Assembly (NCBI RefSeq): GCF_024169315.1
Contig: NZ_JALJWR010000001.1
Coordinates: 2,563,501 to 2,627,500, forward strand
Direction: 5' to 3'
Length of the DNA stretch: 64,000 bases
Origin: Pseudomonas migulae
Lineage (GTDB): Bacteria > Pseudomonadota > Gammaproteobacteria > Pseudomonadales > Pseudomonadaceae
The notes beneath the pieces were generated by a model that worked only from the letters and a program-made list of their open reading frames with translations, was not told the DNA's origin and searched no databases. The number at the start of each line of letters is the position of its first letter. Within the stretch, counting starts at the first letter, position 1. The translations under genes and the position numbers were made by a program. Shown here piece by piece: positions 7,738 through 16,289 of this stretch.

Positions 7738-8841
7738 TCAGGAAGAAAAGATTTCCGTGTAGCGACGAATCCATTGGTCATGCACGGAGGCCAGGAAGGC
7801 GTTGTCGTGCATGATCGCCTTCTCGGCAATCTGCTCCGGCGTGAGGATGTACGGGCTCTTGCGCGCTTCGGCGGAGATGATCGCCTTGGCGTTGACCGGG
7901 CCGTTGTAGATGTCCTCAGCCATCTTGCCCTGCACCAGCGGGTCCAGAGAGTGGTTGATGAACGCGTACGCGAGGTCGATATCGCCAGGACGGCTCTTCG
8001 GCATCACCGAGAGCATCAGGTCGGTGTAGAAACCTTCCTTCATGCCGAACGTGGCGCCCAGCCCGTAAGCCGGATCGCGGATCTGTTTCGGGAAGAAGGC
8101 CGGGGCGTACAGGCCGCCCATGTCCAGGGAACCGGTGCGGAACAGCTCGGCGATCTGGTTCGGGTTTTCACCCAGGGTCACCACACGGTCCTTCAGCTCG
8201 GCGAGCTTCTTGAAGCCCGGCTCGATGTTGTGCTCGTCACCACCGGCCAGTTTGGCGGCGATGATGATCAGGTCCATGGCCTCGGTCCAGTTCGGCGGCG
8301 GCAGGAAGATGTTCGGCGACAGCTCCGCGTCCCACAGGGCGGCGTAACTGTCCGGCGCTTCCTTGATGGTGCGGGTGCTGTAGACCAGGCTGTTGCACCA
8401 GAGCAGGTAACCGATCCCGTGGCCATTGGCGCCGGTGCGGTATTTCTCCGGTACATCGACCAGGTTGGGAATGCGGTTGAGATCAGGTTTTTCCAGCAGG
8501 TTGGCGGCGGCCAGACCTTCGGCGCCGACGCCGGCCAGGGTGATGATGTCGTACTGCGGACGATCACCGCCGGCCTTCAGTTTGGCGACCATTTCCGAGG
8601 TGCTGCCGGTGCGGTCAGCGATGACCTTGCAGCCGTACTTGTCTTCGAAGGTCGCCGCGATGTTGCGCAACGCTGCCAGGCCGGTGTCATCGGACCAGGT
8701 CAGCAGGCGCAGGGTCTTGCCCTGGAATCGAGTGTCGCTGGCGTTGGCCTTGACGAAGGGCAAGCTCATGGCCGCCGCTGCCACCGAGGCCACGCCCACG
8801 GTTTTGATGAATTGACGTCTGTTCAGATCATGCTCGCCCAT
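7738..8841 (-). CDS. Periplasmic solute-binding protein of the polyamine-type ABC importer (Tat signal)
   Basis: A 367-residue periplasmic binding protein of the PotD/PotF family. The N-terminus carries a twin-arginine signal (NRRQFIKTVGVASVAAAAMS) ending near SLPFVKANA, so export as a folded protein is likely. The mature part begins with TLRLLTWSDDTG, typical of this class. ATG 8841 has GGGAG about 7 bases upstream; a longer in-frame reading to 8892 would bury the signal. It is the first of four importer genes read leftwards. Downstream of the decarboxylase/dehydrogenase pair, its ligand may be an arginine-derived or amino compound. That is inference. Confidence 0.88.
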   Translation of the reverse strand: MGEHDLNRRQFIKTVGVASVAAAAMSLPFVKANASDTRFQGKTLRLLTWSDDTGLAALRNIAATFEDKYGCKVIADRTGSTSEMVAKLKAGGDRPQYDIITLAGVGAEGLAAANLLEKPDLNRIPNLVDVPEKYRTGANGHGIGYLLWCNSLVYSTRTIKEAPDSYAALWDAELSPNIFLPPPNWTEAMDLIIIAAKLAGGDEHNIEPGFKKLAELKDRVVTLGENPNQIAELFRTGSLDMGGLYAPAFFPKQIRDPAYGLGATFGMKEGFYTDLMLSVMPKSRPGDIDLAYAFINHSLDPLVQGKMAEDIYNGPVNAKAIISAEARKSPYILTPEQIAEKAIMHDNAFLASVHDQWIRRYTEIFSS

Positions 8842-9014
8842 TACGGACTCCCTTTGTTTTTGTAGGTATAAGGCAGGTCGAAACTGTTGCATCCGCGCGG
8901 CCGGATCAGCGTTATCCCTCGTATTTTCGGGGGCTTGGCTGAACCAGAGAGTTCATCCTGAGGTCGTGCAAAACACCTGACTATCGATAAAAACTCATCG
9001 AAGCCATGACACCA

Positions 9015-9043
9015 GCGCATGCCTCGATGGGAGGCATGCGCTC
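9015..9043. repeat. Perfect 12-bp hairpin between the dehydrogenase and the binding-protein gene
   Basis: AGCGCATGCCTC (9015-9026) and GAGGCATGCGCT (9032-9043) form a perfect 12-bp inverted repeat with a 5-base loop, 16 bases after the leftward aldehyde dehydrogenase stop codon. A T run lies only on its right side, so for leftward transcription it is not a canonical terminator; it may be an intercistronic RNA stem. Confidence 0.6.
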
Positions 9044-9058
9044 ACCTTTTTCGTGCCG

Positions 9059-10507
9059 TCAGACGGCGCGAATGACGTGTTTGATTTCCTGAAAAGCCTG
9101 CAAGCCCCACGGCCCCAATTCGCGGCCGATGCTGCTTTGCTTGTAGCCACCCCAGGCGGTCTGCGGGAAGATCACCTGCGGCGCGTTGATCCACACAAGC
9201 CCCGCCTGCAGAGCGTTGGCGACCCGATCAGCCGCCTCGGCGTCACGCGTCACCACACTGGCGACCAGACCGAACTGGCTGTCGTTGGCCAGGGCAATCG
9301 CCTCGGCTTCGGAGGCGAAACTGCGCACGCAGATCACCGGGCCGAAAATCTCTTCACACCACAACGCACTGTCGAGGGGCACTTCGGTGAAAATCGTCGG
9401 CTGCAAAAAATATCCGCGTGGAAGATCTGCCGGGCGATTGCCGCCGCAAATCAGCTTGGCGCCGGCGCTCAAGCCGCGATCGATGTGGCCGAGCACACGC
9501 TGGTATTGCGCCTGATTGACCAGCGCACCCATTTCCACGTTCGGGGCGAACGGGTCGGCTACGCGAATGGCTTCGGCGCGCGCCTTCAGGCGCAGGAGGA
9601 ATTCGTCGGCCAGTTCATCGGCGACCAGCACACGACTGGTGGCCGAACACATTTGCCCGGCGTTGAAGAAACCACCGCCACAGGCCACTTCCACGGCCAG
9701 TTCGATGTCGGCATCGGCCAGCACCAGCAGCGAGGATTTACCGCCCAGTTCGAGGCTCACGCCCTTCACGGTTTCGGCGGCGCGTTGCATCACTTGCACG
9801 CCGACCGCGTTGCTGCCGGTGAAGGAAATCTTGGCGATGCGCGGGTCCGCCGAGAGCGGCGCGCCCACTGCCAGACCGGTGCCGCAGACTACGTTGAACA
9901 CGCCCTTCGGCAACCCGGCGTCGGCGATGATCGCCGCCAGTTCCAGCTCCGGCAGTGGCGTCACTTCGGAAGGTTTGAGCACCACGCAGCAACCGGCGGC
10001 CAGGGCCGGGGCGAGTTTCCAGGCGGTGGTGACCATCGGGAAATTCCACGGCACGATCAGGCCGACCACACCGCACGGCTCGCGGCGCACGCGGGCGCTG
10101 AAGTCGTCGGTGGGCAATTCGACGTTGCTGTCCTGTTTGGCGTCGAGGCCTTCGGCCAGACCGGCGTAGTACTCGAACGTGGCAATCACGTCATCGACGT
10201 CGATGGCCGCTTCGAACAACGGTTTGCCGTTGTTGCTCGACTGCAACTGCATCAACTGCTCGCGACCGGCCTGTACGCCGGCGGCGATCTTGCGCAGGAT
10301 CGCGCCACGCTCGGCGCCGGTGGTTTGCGACCAGGCCTTGAAGGCTTCGGTCGCTGCGTTCACGGCTTGATCGACCGAATGCGCATCGCCGCCATTCACG
10401 GTGGTCAGCAGCGCTTCGGTGGCCGGGTTGATCACCCGCAGATGTTCGCTGCCGGCCGACCATTTTCCGTCAATGAACAGACCATCAAGGGTCGTAGGGA
10501 AGGTCAT
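9059..10507 (-). CDS. NAD(P)-dependent aldehyde dehydrogenase
   Basis: A 482-residue aldehyde dehydrogenase oxidising an aldehyde to the acid in the cytosol. It has the NAD-binding VPWNFPM motif, the FTGSNAVGVQVM segment, the catalytic glutamate in ELGGKSSLLVLADAD, and the nucleophile region FFNAGQMCSATSRVLV (expected cysteine in GQMC). The GCEEIFGPV-type segment appears as WCEEIFGPVICV. ATG 10507 overlaps the upstream decarboxylase stop by 4 bases, with AAGGCGG 7 bases before it. Coupled to a 2-ketoarginine-type decarboxylase, its natural substrate may be 4-guanidinobutyraldehyde; a related aminoaldehyde is equally compatible. Confidence 0.92.
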   Translation of the reverse strand: MTFPTTLDGLFIDGKWSAGSEHLRVINPATEALLTTVNGGDAHSVDQAVNAATEAFKAWSQTTGAERGAILRKIAAGVQAGREQLMQLQSSNNGKPLFEAAIDVDDVIATFEYYAGLAEGLDAKQDSNVELPTDDFSARVRREPCGVVGLIVPWNFPMVTTAWKLAPALAAGCCVVLKPSEVTPLPELELAAIIADAGLPKGVFNVVCGTGLAVGAPLSADPRIAKISFTGSNAVGVQVMQRAAETVKGVSLELGGKSSLLVLADADIELAVEVACGGGFFNAGQMCSATSRVLVADELADEFLLRLKARAEAIRVADPFAPNVEMGALVNQAQYQRVLGHIDRGLSAGAKLICGGNRPADLPRGYFLQPTIFTEVPLDSALWCEEIFGPVICVRSFASEAEAIALANDSQFGLVASVVTRDAEAADRVANALQAGLVWINAPQVIFPQTAWGGYKQSSIGRELGPWGLQAFQEIKHVIRAV

Positions 10508-12141
10508 TTCGACACCGCCTTCATCCACTGAGTCTGATCGATTTCAATCAGGGTCGGACCCTGGCGATCGGTGGCGCAGCGCAGTGCACTGCGCAACTGC
10601 TCGACACCGTCGACCGCTTCAGCCGCGCAGCCCAGCGCCTTGGCGACACCGATGAAGTCCGGGGTGTAGATGTCCACGCCGACCGGTTCGATGGCGCGGT
10701 TGACCATGTATTTCTTGATCTCTTCGTAGCCCTGGTTATTCCACAGCAGGACGATCACCGGCGTGCGCGCTTCAACGGCGCTGGCCAGTTCCGGCAGGGT
10801 GAATTGCAGGCCGCCGTCACCGATCAGACACACCACTGGAGGACGCGCGCCGTTTTCAACGCTGCCGCCGAGCCAGGCGCCGATCGCCGCCGGCAAGGCG
10901 TAACCGAGGGTGCCGTAACCGGTGGACGAATTGAACCAGCGACGCGGGCGTTCCGGGTTGAAGGTCAGGTTGCCGGTGTACACCGGTTGGGTCGAATCGC
11001 CGACGAACACCGCGTCCGGCAATTCATGCAGGACGGTTTCGAGGAAGCGGGTCTGGGCCAGGGTCGGAGCGTCCCAGGTGGCGGCGAGGTCTTCGCGCAG
11101 ACGTGCGGAACGGACCTGGCCCCAATCGTTGCGGCGCTCGGCCAGCGACTTGTGGGACAGCGCGCTCAACAAGGCTTGGGCAGCGTTGCGCGAATCGGCC
11201 ACCAGGGCGACTTTCGGCGGGTAGTTGCGCACGGTCTGGTCAGGGTCGATGTCCACCCGCAGCAGCACGCCGGGAATTTCGAAACCGCCGGCGAAGGTGA
11301 CGTCGTAGTCGGTTTCCGCCAGTTCGGTGCCGATCGCCAGCACGACGTCGGCCTCGGCCACCAGGGCGCGGGTCGCCACCAGGCTTTGGGTCGAGCCGAT
11401 CAACAGCGGATGGTTGGATTCGAGCATGCCTTTGGCGTTGATGGTCAGGGCCACCGGTGCGTCGAGCAGTTCAGCCAGTTCAGTCAACTCAGCGGCGGCA
11501 TCGATGGCACCGCCACCGGCGAGAATCAGCGGGCGCTTGGCGCCAGCGAGCAACTCGGTCATGCGGCTGATCGCGCTTGGCGAAGCACCGGCGCGGTCGA
11601 TGTTGACCGGCAGGCTGGCGAGCAGGTCATCGGCCTCTTCGACCAGCACGTCCAGCGGAATTTCAATGTGCACAGGACGCGGGCGACCGGCCTGGAACAG
11701 GGCGAAGGCGCGGGCCAATACACCCGGCAATTCGGACGCCGACATCAGGGTGTGGGAGAACGCTGCGACGCCGCCGACTAAGGCGCTCTGGTTCGGCAGT
11801 TCGTGGAGCTTGCCGCGACCGCCGCCCAACTGGTTGCGGGTCTGCACGCTGGAGATCACCAGCATCGGAATCGAATCGGCATACGCCTGACCCATCGCCG
11901 TGGTGATGTTGGTCATGCCAGGGCCGGTGATGATGAAGCACACACCCGGTTTGCCGCTGGTGCGTGCATAACCGTCGGCCATGAAACCGGCGCCCTGTTC
12001 GTGACGCGGAGTAACGTGGTTGATGCTCGAACGGGCCAGCCCGCGATACAGCTCCACGGTGTGAACCCCGGGAATGCCGAACACCTGCTCAACCCCGTAG
12101 TCTTCGAGTAACTTGACCAATACTTCGCCGCACGTCGCCAT
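10504..12141 (-). CDS. Thiamine-diphosphate 2-oxoacid decarboxylase, AruI-like (5-guanidino-2-oxopentanoate decarboxylase family)
   Basis: A 545-residue ThDP enzyme of the acetolactate synthase/decarboxylase superfamily. The N-terminal pyrimidine-binding domain holds GIPGVHTVELYRGL and the cofactor-activating glutamate in RHEQGAGFMADGYAR. The central domain is TPP_enzyme_M. The C-terminal domain has the ThDP motif GDGGLQFTLPELASAV followed by LLWNNQGYEEI. The opening matches what I remember of P. aeruginosa AruI, which decarboxylates 2-ketoarginine. The overlapping aldehyde dehydrogenase could take the product. An acetolactate synthase or another decarboxylase specificity cannot be excluded from sequence alone. 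Confidence 0.75.
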   Translation of the reverse strand: MATCGEVLVKLLEDYGVEQVFGIPGVHTVELYRGLARSSINHVTPRHEQGAGFMADGYARTSGKPGVCFIITGPGMTNITTAMGQAYADSIPMLVISSVQTRNQLGGGRGKLHELPNQSALVGGVAAFSHTLMSASELPGVLARAFALFQAGRPRPVHIEIPLDVLVEEADDLLASLPVNIDRAGASPSAISRMTELLAGAKRPLILAGGGAIDAAAELTELAELLDAPVALTINAKGMLESNHPLLIGSTQSLVATRALVAEADVVLAIGTELAETDYDVTFAGGFEIPGVLLRVDIDPDQTVRNYPPKVALVADSRNAAQALLSALSHKSLAERRNDWGQVRSARLREDLAATWDAPTLAQTRFLETVLHELPDAVFVGDSTQPVYTGNLTFNPERPRRWFNSSTGYGTLGYALPAAIGAWLGGSVENGARPPVVCLIGDGGLQFTLPELASAVEARTPVIVLLWNNQGYEEIKKYMVNRAIEPVGVDIYTPDFIGVAKALGCAAEAVDGVEQLRSALRCATDRQGPTLIEIDQTQWMKAVSK

Positions 12142-12301
12142 GTTTTTTGCCCTTTTTGTTCGTTTGAGACGCCGGGCCTGCGCAGTGTTTATGATGAGTG
12201 GGCAGGTCCAGGGATGGCCTCATTGGAACGGGCGACACGTAGCCGCAACAATGGATAAAAAGTCATACTAGCCATGTCCTCACGTCATACCTTGGATCCC
12301 A

Positions 12302-13183
12302 ATGAAACGATTGCCTCCCCTGCCGGCGCTGCACACTTTTCTGATCACCGCGCAGTGCTGCAACTTCACCCGTGCGGCCGAACAGCTGTTTATCACCCAG
12401 GGTGCGGTGAGTCGGCAGATCGCCGGGCTGGAAGAACATCTGGGTTATGAGCTGTTCATTCGCCAGGCCCGAGGCCTGGACCTGACGGCGGAAGGACGGG
12501 AGTGGCTGCCACGGGTGCAACAGATTTTCGGCTTGATCGACGAGGCGGTGGAGCAGATCGGCGAGAAGCGCGAAACCCTGCAACTCAAAGCGCCGACGTG
12601 CGTGATGCGCTGGTTGTTGCCGCGCCTTTTGCAGTGGCAAAAAGAGCGCCCGGATGTGCCGGTAGAGCTGACCACCACGGTCAAGCACGGTGTGGATTTC
12701 CATCGCGAGCAATTCGATGCGGCGGTGATGTATGGCGCGCCGCCGGACAGTGCGTTGACGTCTTTTCTGCTGTTCGATGAGCAACTGACCCCGGTGTGTT
12801 CACGACCGATGCTGGACGGGCCGATGGCGTTGCAGACACCCGCGGATCTGCAACAGCACTTGTTGCTGCACCCGACTCGGGATGAGCGCGACTGGAATGC
12901 CTGGCTGAAAGCGGCGAACCTTCAATTGAGCAACGTCAGCAAAGGGCAGCATTTCGAGACCCTGGACCTGGCGATGTCGATGGCGTCCCAAGGGACCGGT
13001 GTGGCGATCGGCGACTGGTCGTTGATTGGCGATGACCTGAGTGCCGGGCGGCTGGTCATGCCGTTTGAATTGAAGGTCAAGACAGGGTTGGCGTACTACC
13101 TGGTATTCCCGGAGAAACCCGCACCTTCGCCGAAGTTGCGCGAATTGATGGGGTGGTTGGTGGAGCAGGCTCAGTCCCGCTGA
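12302..13183 (+). CDS. LysR-family transcriptional regulator (GcvA-like)
   Basis: A 293-residue LysR regulator. The N-terminal winged helix-turn-helix spans about residues 5-65 (FTRAAEQLFITQGAVSRQIA) and is followed by the substrate-binding domain (about 95-290). The gene is divergent from the decarboxylase operon with a 160-base gap, which suggests it controls that operon. No strong ribosome site precedes ATG 12302. Its stop codon lies inside the first copy of an 8-bp tandem repeat, so the extreme 3' end is repetitive. Confidence 0.88.
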   Translation: MKRLPPLPALHTFLITAQCCNFTRAAEQLFITQGAVSRQIAGLEEHLGYELFIRQARGLDLTAEGREWLPRVQQIFGLIDEAVEQIGEKRETLQLKAPTCVMRWLLPRLLQWQKERPDVPVELTTTVKHGVDFHREQFDAAVMYGAPPDSALTSFLLFDEQLTPVCSRPMLDGPMALQTPADLQQHLLLHPTRDERDWNAWLKAANLQLSNVSKGQHFETLDLAMSMASQGTGVAIGDWSLIGDDLSAGRLVMPFELKVKTGLAYYLVFPEKPAPSPKLRELMGWLVEQAQSR

Positions 13184-13243
13184 AAAGCTGAAAAGCTGAA
13201 AAGCTGAAAAGCTGAAAAGCTGAAAAGCTGAAAAGCTGAAAAG
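13180..13243. repeat. Tandem repeat, eight perfect copies of CTGAAAAG
   Basis: Eight exact, contiguous copies of the 8-base unit CTGAAAAG fill 64 bases. The LysR stop codon TGA (13181-13183) is part of the first unit, so changes in copy number downstream would not alter the protein. The array runs straight into a REP copy. Perfect identity suggests recent slippage expansion. Confidence 0.98.
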
Positions 13244-13311
13244 CTTCGCGAGCAAGCCCGCTCCCACAGGAGAATGCATTCCAATGTGGGAGCGGGCTTG
13301 CTCGCGAATGG
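13244..13311. repeat. REP doublet (inverted pair)
   Basis: Inverted REP copies at 13244-13270 and 13285-13311, joined by a short 14-base spacer, follow the 8-bp tandem array and precede the 3' end of the leftward NAD(P)-binding gene. Confidence 0.9.
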
Positions 13312-13325
13312 TTTCAGCCGCGCCG

Positions 13326-13940
13326 TCAATATCCGACAGTGAACCGCTGCCGTGAATGATTAGGTGTTTCCACTTCATCGATCATCGCAATCGCATAGTC
13401 GGCGAAAGAAATCCAGCTGCGCCCTGCACTGCTCACCAGCAAATCGTCCTTGCCAATCCGGAACGTACCGGTGCGCTCACCTTCGACAAACTCCGCCGAC
13501 GGCGACACAAAGGTCCAGTCCAGTTCGTTTTCCTGACGCAGGTTTTCAAGAAACGCAGCACCGGCGCTGGCCTCTGCCTTGTACTCCGCCGGGAAACCTT
13601 TGCTGTCGATCACGCGGGTTCCGTCCGGCAGCAACAGCGAACCGGCACCGCCCACGACCAACAAACGTTTCACACCCGCCTGTTTCACCGGCCCGATGAC
13701 GGCGCTGGCAGGAAGGGTCGCGAAATGCGCGGCGCTGATCACCACATCATGACCTGCGACCGCAGCTTGCAACGCTTCGGCATCGAGGGCATCAACGTTC
13801 TTGCTGACGACTCCGGCACGCTGAGCGATCTTCGTGGTATCGCGGGCAATGGCCGTGACGTTGTGACCACGACGCAGGGCTTCTTCCAACAGCTGGCTGC
13901 CGGCACGGCCGGTGGCACCGATGATTGCGATATTGCTCAT
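13326..13940 (-). CDS. NAD(P)-binding oxidoreductase, NADH-flavin-reductase-like (YwnB type)
   Basis: A 204-residue atypical short-chain dehydrogenase with an N-terminal Rossmann motif (IAIIGATGRAGSQLLEEA) and the family features HNVTAIARD and DVVISAAHF. Proteins of this kind are annotated as NAD(P)H-binding or putative NADH-flavin reductases; the substrate is usually unknown. GGAGAACATC before ATG 13940 gives a good ribosome site. It is a single gene flanked by repeats and reads toward a REP pair. Confidence 0.78.
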   Translation of the reverse strand: MSNIAIIGATGRAGSQLLEEALRRGHNVTAIARDTTKIAQRAGVVSKNVDALDAEALQAAVAGHDVVISAAHFATLPASAVIGPVKQAGVKRLLVVGGAGSLLLPDGTRVIDSKGFPAEYKAEASAGAAFLENLRQENELDWTFVSPSAEFVEGERTGTFRIGKDDLLVSSAGRSWISFADYAIAMIDEVETPNHSRQRFTVGY

Positions 13941-13995
13941 GATGTTCTCCAGTTGGCTGAGGTGTATCTGTGAAAAGTTGTGCGGTAACGATGCC

Positions 13996-14141
13996 TTTGT
14001 GGCGAGGGGATTTATCCCCGTTCGGCTGCGAAGCAGTCGTCAGAGAACCTCATTGATGTAACCGAACTTTAAAGGCATGGGACTGCTGCGCAGTCCAACG
14101 GGGATAAATCCCCTCGCCACAGATAAATCCCCTCGCCACAG
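13996..14141. repeat. Palindromic repeat of a second family (GTGGCGAGGGG type), copy 1
   Basis: The element begins TGTGGCGAGGGGATTTATCC, contains CGGCTGCGAAGCAGTCG, and ends with the reverse complement GGATAAATCCCCTCGCCACA. An extra partial copy (GATAAATCCCCTCGCCACAG) follows. It is unrelated to the common REP and recurs near 21.4 and 50.1 kb. It lies between the oxidoreductase and the MBL-fold gene. Confidence 0.85.
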
Positions 14142-14164
14142 GTGTGCGTGTTCATTGCATAAAC

Positions 14165-15049
14165 TCATTCACCCCACTTCATCTCGCCCTTGGCGACTTT
14201 GGCGCTCAGTTCCAGCGAGCTTTCTTCGCCCAGGGTCGGGAAGCGTTTTTTCATCGCAGCAATCAGCGCCGCAGAGTCTTTGGCCTTCACGGTTTCTTCG
14301 TCGAAGGCCTTGATGTAATCCGCTGTGAATTTCACAGCGGCCAGGGAGCGCGCGCTCTTGCCGAGGTAGTGGCCCGGCACGAGGGTGTTCGGTTTCAGGG
14401 TTTCAATGCTGTGCAGCGTAGCCAGCCAGTCAATGTGGGATTGCGCAGTCTGGGTGTCGGCCATCCACACGTGAATGTTCTCCGCGACCACCACGCCACC
14501 GACCACTGCCTTGATCGACGGGATCCACACAAAGGTGCGATCCGGTTGCTTGCCCTCCAGCCCCACCACCTGCAACTTCTGCCCTTCGAGCATCAGGCTG
14601 TCGCCCTCAAGCACGCCCGGCACGATGGTTCTGGCCGGCACGTCGGCGCCCATTTTCGGGCCCCAGAACGCCAGTTTGCCGTCGACGGTTTTCTTGATGT
14701 GCTCCACCGTCGGTTGCGAGGCGAGCACTTTGGCGTGGGGGAACGCAGCGGTCAGGGTGTCGAGGCCGAAGTAGTAATCCGGGTCACCGTGGCTGATGTA
14801 AATGGTGGTCAGTTGCTTGCCACTGGCGCGGATCTTTTCCACCACCTGCTCGGCCTGGGATTTGCCGAATTGCGCGTCCACCAGGATCGCGTCTTTCTCG
14901 CCACTGACCAACACCGAGGTCACCGGGAAGATCGCCTTGTCGCCCGGGTTGTAGACATCCAGTGTCAATGTCGATGCCGCCGCATGTGCCGCGAAGCCGA
15001 GGGTGGCCGTGGCCAGCAAAATGCGTTTGAGGGAAGTGAAACCGATCAT
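14165..15049 (-). CDS. Exported metallo-beta-lactamase-fold hydrolase with variant metal motif
   Basis: A 294-residue protein with an N-terminal signal peptide (LLATATLGFAAHAAAS) and an MBL fold. ATG 15049 has GGAGC upstream and starts exactly before the signal; the longer frame to 15160 is unlikely. Where the usual HxHxDH zinc motif is expected, the sequence is YISHGDPDYYFGL, keeping the first His and the Asp but replacing two histidines with Asp and Tyr. Later markers are VPGHYLGKS and VGGVVVAENIHVW. The reaction is unknown. A LysR gene starts divergently 114 bases away and may control it. Confidence 0.75.
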   Translation of the reverse strand: MIGFTSLKRILLATATLGFAAHAAASTLTLDVYNPGDKAIFPVTSVLVSGEKDAILVDAQFGKSQAEQVVEKIRASGKQLTTIYISHGDPDYYFGLDTLTAAFPHAKVLASQPTVEHIKKTVDGKLAFWGPKMGADVPARTIVPGVLEGDSLMLEGQKLQVVGLEGKQPDRTFVWIPSIKAVVGGVVVAENIHVWMADTQTAQSHIDWLATLHSIETLKPNTLVPGHYLGKSARSLAAVKFTADYIKAFDEETVKAKDSAALIAAMKKRFPTLGEESSLELSAKVAKGEMKWGE

Positions 15050-15163
15050 CTGTTGCTCCGTTGTCCGAGTGCCGTGCTTGGCGATGGAACAGAGCTTAGT
15101 TGCATGACTCGGTACAAAAAATGCGATGCTGGAACATAGTTTGTTTCTGAAATCGGGCAAATC

Positions 15164-16069
15164 ATGGATCGTCTACAAGCAATGCGGGTGTTTGTCACAG
15201 TGGTCGACCTCGGCAGCCAGTCGGCCGCCGCCGATCACCTGGAGCTGTCACGGCCGGTGGTTTCGCGGTATCTGGCGGAACTGGAAGACTGGGTCGGCGC
15301 GCGCCTGATGCACCGCACCACGCGCAAGTTGAGCCTGACGGCCGCCGGCAGCGAGATCCTGCCACGGTGTCGGCAGATGCTCGATCTGTCGTCGGACATG
15401 CAGGCTGCCGTCAACGAGCCGGACGAAGCGCCGCGCGGCCTGCTGCGGATCAGCGTCAGCACCTCGTTCGGCCAGGCACAACTGGCGGATGCCATGGCGG
15501 CCTACGTCAAGCGTTACCCCGGCGTCAGCATCGACCTGCAAATGCTCGACCGCACGGTAAACCTGGTGGATGAGCGCATCGATCTGGCGATTCGCACCAG
15601 CAATGACCTGGACCCGAACCTGATTGCGCGGCGGCTGACGGTCTGTCGCTCGGTCATCTGCGCCGCTCCCGATTACCTGCAAGAGCATCCGGCACCGACG
15701 CGGGTCGAAGACCTGAGCCAGCACAACTGCCTGACGCATTCCTATTTCGGCAAAAGCCTGTGGCATTTCGAACAGGATGGAGAACCGGTCTCGGTGCCAG
15801 TGCAGGGCAACATCAGCGCCAACGAGGCCAGTACGTTGCTGCGCGCGACGATGGCCGGCGCCGGGGTGGCGATGCTCCCGACTTATCAGGCCGGCGTGCA
15901 TATCCACAGCGGTGAACTGATCCGCCTGTTGCCCCAGGCCGAACCGCGCCAGATGAACATCTACGCGGTGTACGCCTCCCGCAAGCACATGCCGGCGGCG
16001 CTGCGCAGCGTGCTGGATTTTCTGGTGCTGAGATTTCCGGAAGAGCCGGCGTGGGATATCGGCCTGTAA
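15164..16069 (+). CDS. LysR-family transcriptional regulator
   Basis: A 301-residue LysR regulator with an N-terminal helix-turn-helix (GSQSAAADHLELSRPVVSRY) and a substrate-binding domain containing RGLLRISVSTSFGQAQLADA. It belongs to the large subgroup that often controls an adjacent divergent gene, here the exported MBL-fold protein. The start at 15164 has only a weak GGGC upstream. The effector is unknown. Confidence 0.88.
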   Translation: MDRLQAMRVFVTVVDLGSQSAAADHLELSRPVVSRYLAELEDWVGARLMHRTTRKLSLTAAGSEILPRCRQMLDLSSDMQAAVNEPDEAPRGLLRISVSTSFGQAQLADAMAAYVKRYPGVSIDLQMLDRTVNLVDERIDLAIRTSNDLDPNLIARRLTVCRSVICAAPDYLQEHPAPTRVEDLSQHNCLTHSYFGKSLWHFEQDGEPVSVPVQGNISANEASTLLRATMAGAGVAMLPTYQAGVHIHSGELIRLLPQAEPRQMNIYAVYASRKHMPAALRSVLDFLVLRFPEEPAWDIGL

Positions 16070-16080
16070 CCCGATCCCCC

Positions 16081-16171
16081 CTGTGGGAGCGGGCTTGCTC
16101 GCGAATGCGGTGGGTCAGTCGCTCTACGTGTTGGATGATCCACCGCTTTCGCGAGCAAGCCCGCTCCCACA
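16081..16171. repeat. REP doublet (inverted pair)
   Basis: Inverted copies of the GGGAGCGGGCTTGCTCGC REP at 16081-16110 and 16143-16171, just after the LysR stop codon. Confidence 0.92.
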
Positions 16172-16289
16172 AGGGAATATCAGTGTTCTGAATGTCGGGT
16201 TAAATGCGCAGAACGCGTGACTGGCAACTCACTGCCGCTGACCTATGCTGAAAGTAGTACCGAAAGGTATTCGTTCAGAGGTCAACGCC

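Noticed and set aside
9053..10531. Open frame of 492 codons antisense to the aldehyde dehydrogenase
   Set aside because: Codon-bias shadow; His/Arg/Gln-rich and without recognisable motifs.
13180..13311. Possible CRISPR-like array at the tandem repeat and REP
   Set aside because: The repeat unit is 8 bases with no spacers, and no cas genes are present.
12800..13378. Leftward open frame containing a repeated FSFSAFQL peptide
   Set aside because: The peptide repeat is only the 8-bp DNA tandem array read in three frames; the rest is antisense to the LysR gene.
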